Source of the DNA: Candidatus Woesearchaeota archaeon
GTDB lineage: Archaea; Nanobdellota; Nanobdellia; Woesearchaeales; ARS49
Length of the DNA: 38,621 nt
Assembly (NCBI GenBank): GCA_016929895.1
Contig: JAFGHW010000027.1
Span: 1 to 38,621 of the forward strand
Direction: 5' to 3'
In this document: piece by piece, positions 36,420-38,621 of the stretch
Layout: each line of letters begins with the position of its first letter
Numbering within the stretch: position 1 is the stretch's first letter
Made by a program: the position numbers and the translations under genes
The notes under the pieces: model-generated
What the model was told of the DNA's origin: nothing
The model's database searches: none
What the model saw: the letters and a program-made list of their open reading frames with translations, nothing else

Positions 36420-37006
36420 AAGAATTTATTGAAGAATTAAAAAATATTCATCAAAGATTTTCTAGATTTGAATTTGCGATTATTATTATTTTTATTTTGT
36501 TGGTTTTGCTAATTCCGAATAATCCTGGCATCATTGGTTTTTCTGATGTTAATGTTCATAAACAGAGTGTTAATCTTGCTGTTGACCGAAGTCGTAGTTT
36601 TGTTTTAGTGACTCAAACCCCAGTTACTATTACTTCGTTAAGTGTTTCTGGTGAAGTTCTTGGTTCTGGTTCTGCAAGTGTTTATCTGATAGGCAAAGAT
36701 GGAAAAAAGAATAAGGTTTTTAGTAATGAACAAAAGGGTATGAATTTGGTTACTGGTTTTTATGGGGAAGAGTCAGAATTGGCAAATACTGTGGAAATTA
36801 AAGAACCTATTTTGGATATTAAGGAAGGAATTATTATTAACGATGTTGAATCTGTTGAAAATGCTATTCCTGGCGGATTTGTTTCTGCTTGTTCTGATAC
36901 ATGTTCTTTGAATGAAGATAGTGATTCATTTGAGCTGGTTACCTTTGTTGAACCAGGAACTACGTTGGTTATTAATCAGATTGATTACACAACTGTCAAG
37001 AAATAA
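36416..37006 (+). CDS. Hypothetical membrane-anchored extracytoplasmic protein
   Basis: TM FAIIIIFILLVLLIPNNPG then beta-rich region; 4-nt overlap with upstream gene. Confidence 0.6.
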   Translation: MKEFIEELKNIHQRFSRFEFAIIIIFILLVLLIPNNPGIIGFSDVNVHKQSVNLAVDRSRSFVLVTQTPVTITSLSVSGEVLGSGSASVYLIGKDGKKNKVFSNEQKGMNLVTGFYGEESELANTVEIKEPILDIKEGIIINDVESVENAIPGGFVSACSDTCSLNEDSDSFELVTFVEPGTTLVINQIDYTTVKK

Positions 37007-37046
37007 TTAGCCAATATTTATAAAGTAACAGTTTAATTTTGTTCTT

Positions 37047-38621
37047 ATGCCAAAGCTTCAAGCAATAAAAGAAATAATAACTTTGTTAAAAGAGAAAAAA
37101 CTATCCAAAGACAAGCTGTCGCAATTTAAATTAAAAATTTGCAAAAAGTATAAGATTCGTGAAGTTCCAACTGATATTGAAATTCTTTTGCATTCTTCTC
37201 CTGAAGATGCGCAGAAAATTAATCTTGTCTTCAAGCCTGGAAGGTCTGCTTCTGGTGTTTCGGTTGTTGCGATTATGTCTTACCCTTTTGCCTGCAGGCA
37301 TGGCAAATGCTTGTATTGTCCTGGAGGTCCTGGAAGTGTTTTTGGTGATATTCCTCAGAGTTATACTGGCAGAGAGCCTGCTACAATGAGAGCCATAAGA
37401 AATAAGTTTGATTCTTACCTCCAAGTCTTTAATCGTTTAGAACAATATATTGCTGCAGGCCATCTGCCTGAAAAGATTGAATTAATAATTATGGGCGGAA
37501 CATTTCCGAGTTTTAATAAGCAGTATCAGAGAGATTTTGTAACTTATGCATTAAAGGCTATGAATGATTTTGGGGATTTGTTTTTCAAAAATAACAAATT
37601 TGATTTTAAAAAATATAAAGATTTTTTTGAGATGCCTGGGAATATGAAAGATAAGGCGCGCGTTGAAAGAATCATTAGCAGAGTTTCAAGATTAAAAGGT
37701 AAATCAAATTTAAAAAAAGAACAGTTGAGAAATGAAAAAGCAAAAGTTAGATGTGTCGCAATGTGTTTGGAAACTCGTCCTGACTTTTGCATGAAAAAAG
37801 AATTAAACAGTATGCTTTCTCTTGGAACTACACGGATTGAATTAGGAGTTCAAACATTAAATAATGAAATTTTAAAGAAAATTAAAAGAGGGCATTCTGT
37901 TGAGGATACAATCAAGGCAACGCAGTTAATGAAGGATTGCTTTTTAAAAGTAGGATACCACCAAATGCCCGGACTTCCAAATGTTTCTTACCAAGAGGAT
38001 GTTAACACATTTAAAAAACTCTTTCAAGATTCCAATTTTCGCCCTGACGCCTTGAAAATATATCCTTGCATGGTTATTGAAGGAACAGAATTGTATAATC
38101 TTTGGAAAAAAAAGAAATATATACCCTTGACTACTAAAAAAGCTGCTCAGATGATGGTTTCAATTAAAAAATATATTCCTAAGTATGTTAGGATTATGCG
38201 GGTTCAAAGAGATATTCCTACTTTTATGACCGCAGCAGGTGTTGACAGGACTAATCTAAGGCAGTATGTTTCTTTGTTGTTAAAGAAAAAAGGACAGGAA
38301 TGCCAATGCATTAGGTGCCGCGAACCTCGTAATCGTAAAATTGATTTTAAAAATGTAAAACTAATGAATTACTATTACGAAGCAAGCAAAGGTGCAGAGG
38401 TGTTTATTTCTTCAGAAGATGTTAAGAATAATATTTTATTGGGATTTTGTCGTTTGAGAATTCCTTACAAGCCTTTTAGAAAGGAAATAACAAAAGATAG
38501 TGCCGGTATTAGAGAGCTTCACGTATATGGTGAAACAACAAAAATAGGCACAAAAGGAAAAAATGTTCAGCACAAAGGAATTGGCAAAAAATTAATGCTT
38601 GAGGCAGAAAGGATTGCTAAA
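37047..38621 (+). CDS. elp3: Elp3-family radical SAM/GNAT tRNA uridine modification enzyme (partial, runs off window)
   Basis: Open frame from ATG 37047 to window end: FACRHGKCLYCPGGPGSVFGDIPQSYTGREPATMRA, CLETRPDFC, IELGVQTL, CQCIRCREPRNRK, start of GNAT domain (RELHVYGET...HKGIGKKLM). Confidence 0.96.
   Translation, partial: MPKLQAIKEIITLLKEKKLSKDKLSQFKLKICKKYKIREVPTDIEILLHSSPEDAQKINLVFKPGRSASGVSVVAIMSYPFACRHGKCLYCPGGPGSVFGDIPQSYTGREPATMRAIRNKFDSYLQVFNRLEQYIAAGHLPEKIELIIMGGTFPSFNKQYQRDFVTYALKAMNDFGDLFFKNNKFDFKKYKDFFEMPGNMKDKARVERIISRVSRLKGKSNLKKEQLRNEKAKVRCVAMCLETRPDFCMKKELNSMLSLGTTRIELGVQTLNNEILKKIKRGHSVEDTIKATQLMKDCFLKVGYHQMPGLPNVSYQEDVNTFKKLFQDSNFRPDALKIYPCMVIEGTELYNLWKKKKYIPLTTKKAAQMMVSIKKYIPKYVRIMRVQRDIPTFMTAAGVDRTNLRQYVSLLLKKKGQECQCIRCREPRNRKIDFKNVKLMNYYYEASKGAEVFISSEDVKNNILLGFCRLRIPYKPFRKEITKDSAGIRELHVYGETTKIGTKGKNVQHKGIGKKLMLEAERIAK

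Noticed and set aside
37047-38621. Truncated elp3 as a pseudogene
   Set aside because: The frame is open to the window edge; truncation is caused by the window, not by a stop
1-38621. CRISPR array, transposon or prophage
   Set aside because: No regularly spaced direct repeats, transposase, integrase or phage structural gene seen; gene content is core chromosomal

Overview
AT-rich, gene-dense archaeal chromosome segment. Small proteins, gene content and operon order (L44e-S27e-aIF2alpha-Nop10-PAC2; FtsZ-SecE-Spt5-L11) point to a DPANN lineage, probably Woesearchaeota/Pacearchaeota-like (inference). It is mostly core information-processing genes: Prs, PAC2, Nop10, aIF2alpha, S27e, L44e, GINS, aIF1A, GluRS, thermosome, FtsZ, SecE, Spt5, L11 and Elp3. 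It also holds a B12-dependent ribonucleotide reductase operon (nrdR-nrdJ-cobO), split ADP-forming acetyl-CoA synthetase subunits, and several small uncharacterised proteins. No CRISPR array, tRNA, rRNA or transposase was recognised. Three short genes are missing from the ORF track: Nop10 (50 aa), a 53-aa DUF1931/face-to-face-type histone, and a zinc-ribbon microprotein with no ATG/GTG/TTG start. Items most worth following up: (1) a GC-rich ~105-nt element closed by a perfect 13-bp stem between secE and spt5; (2) tandem NrdR-box-like sites 31 bp apart in front of an archaeal nrdR-nrdJ-cobO operon; (3) a Dph2 homologue lacking its N-terminal domain and first Fe-S cysteine; (4) the zinc-ribbon ORF with a non-canonical start; (5) GluRS with an altered RIADTAP signature; (6) ribosomal protein L11 with a ~85-aa C-terminal extension.
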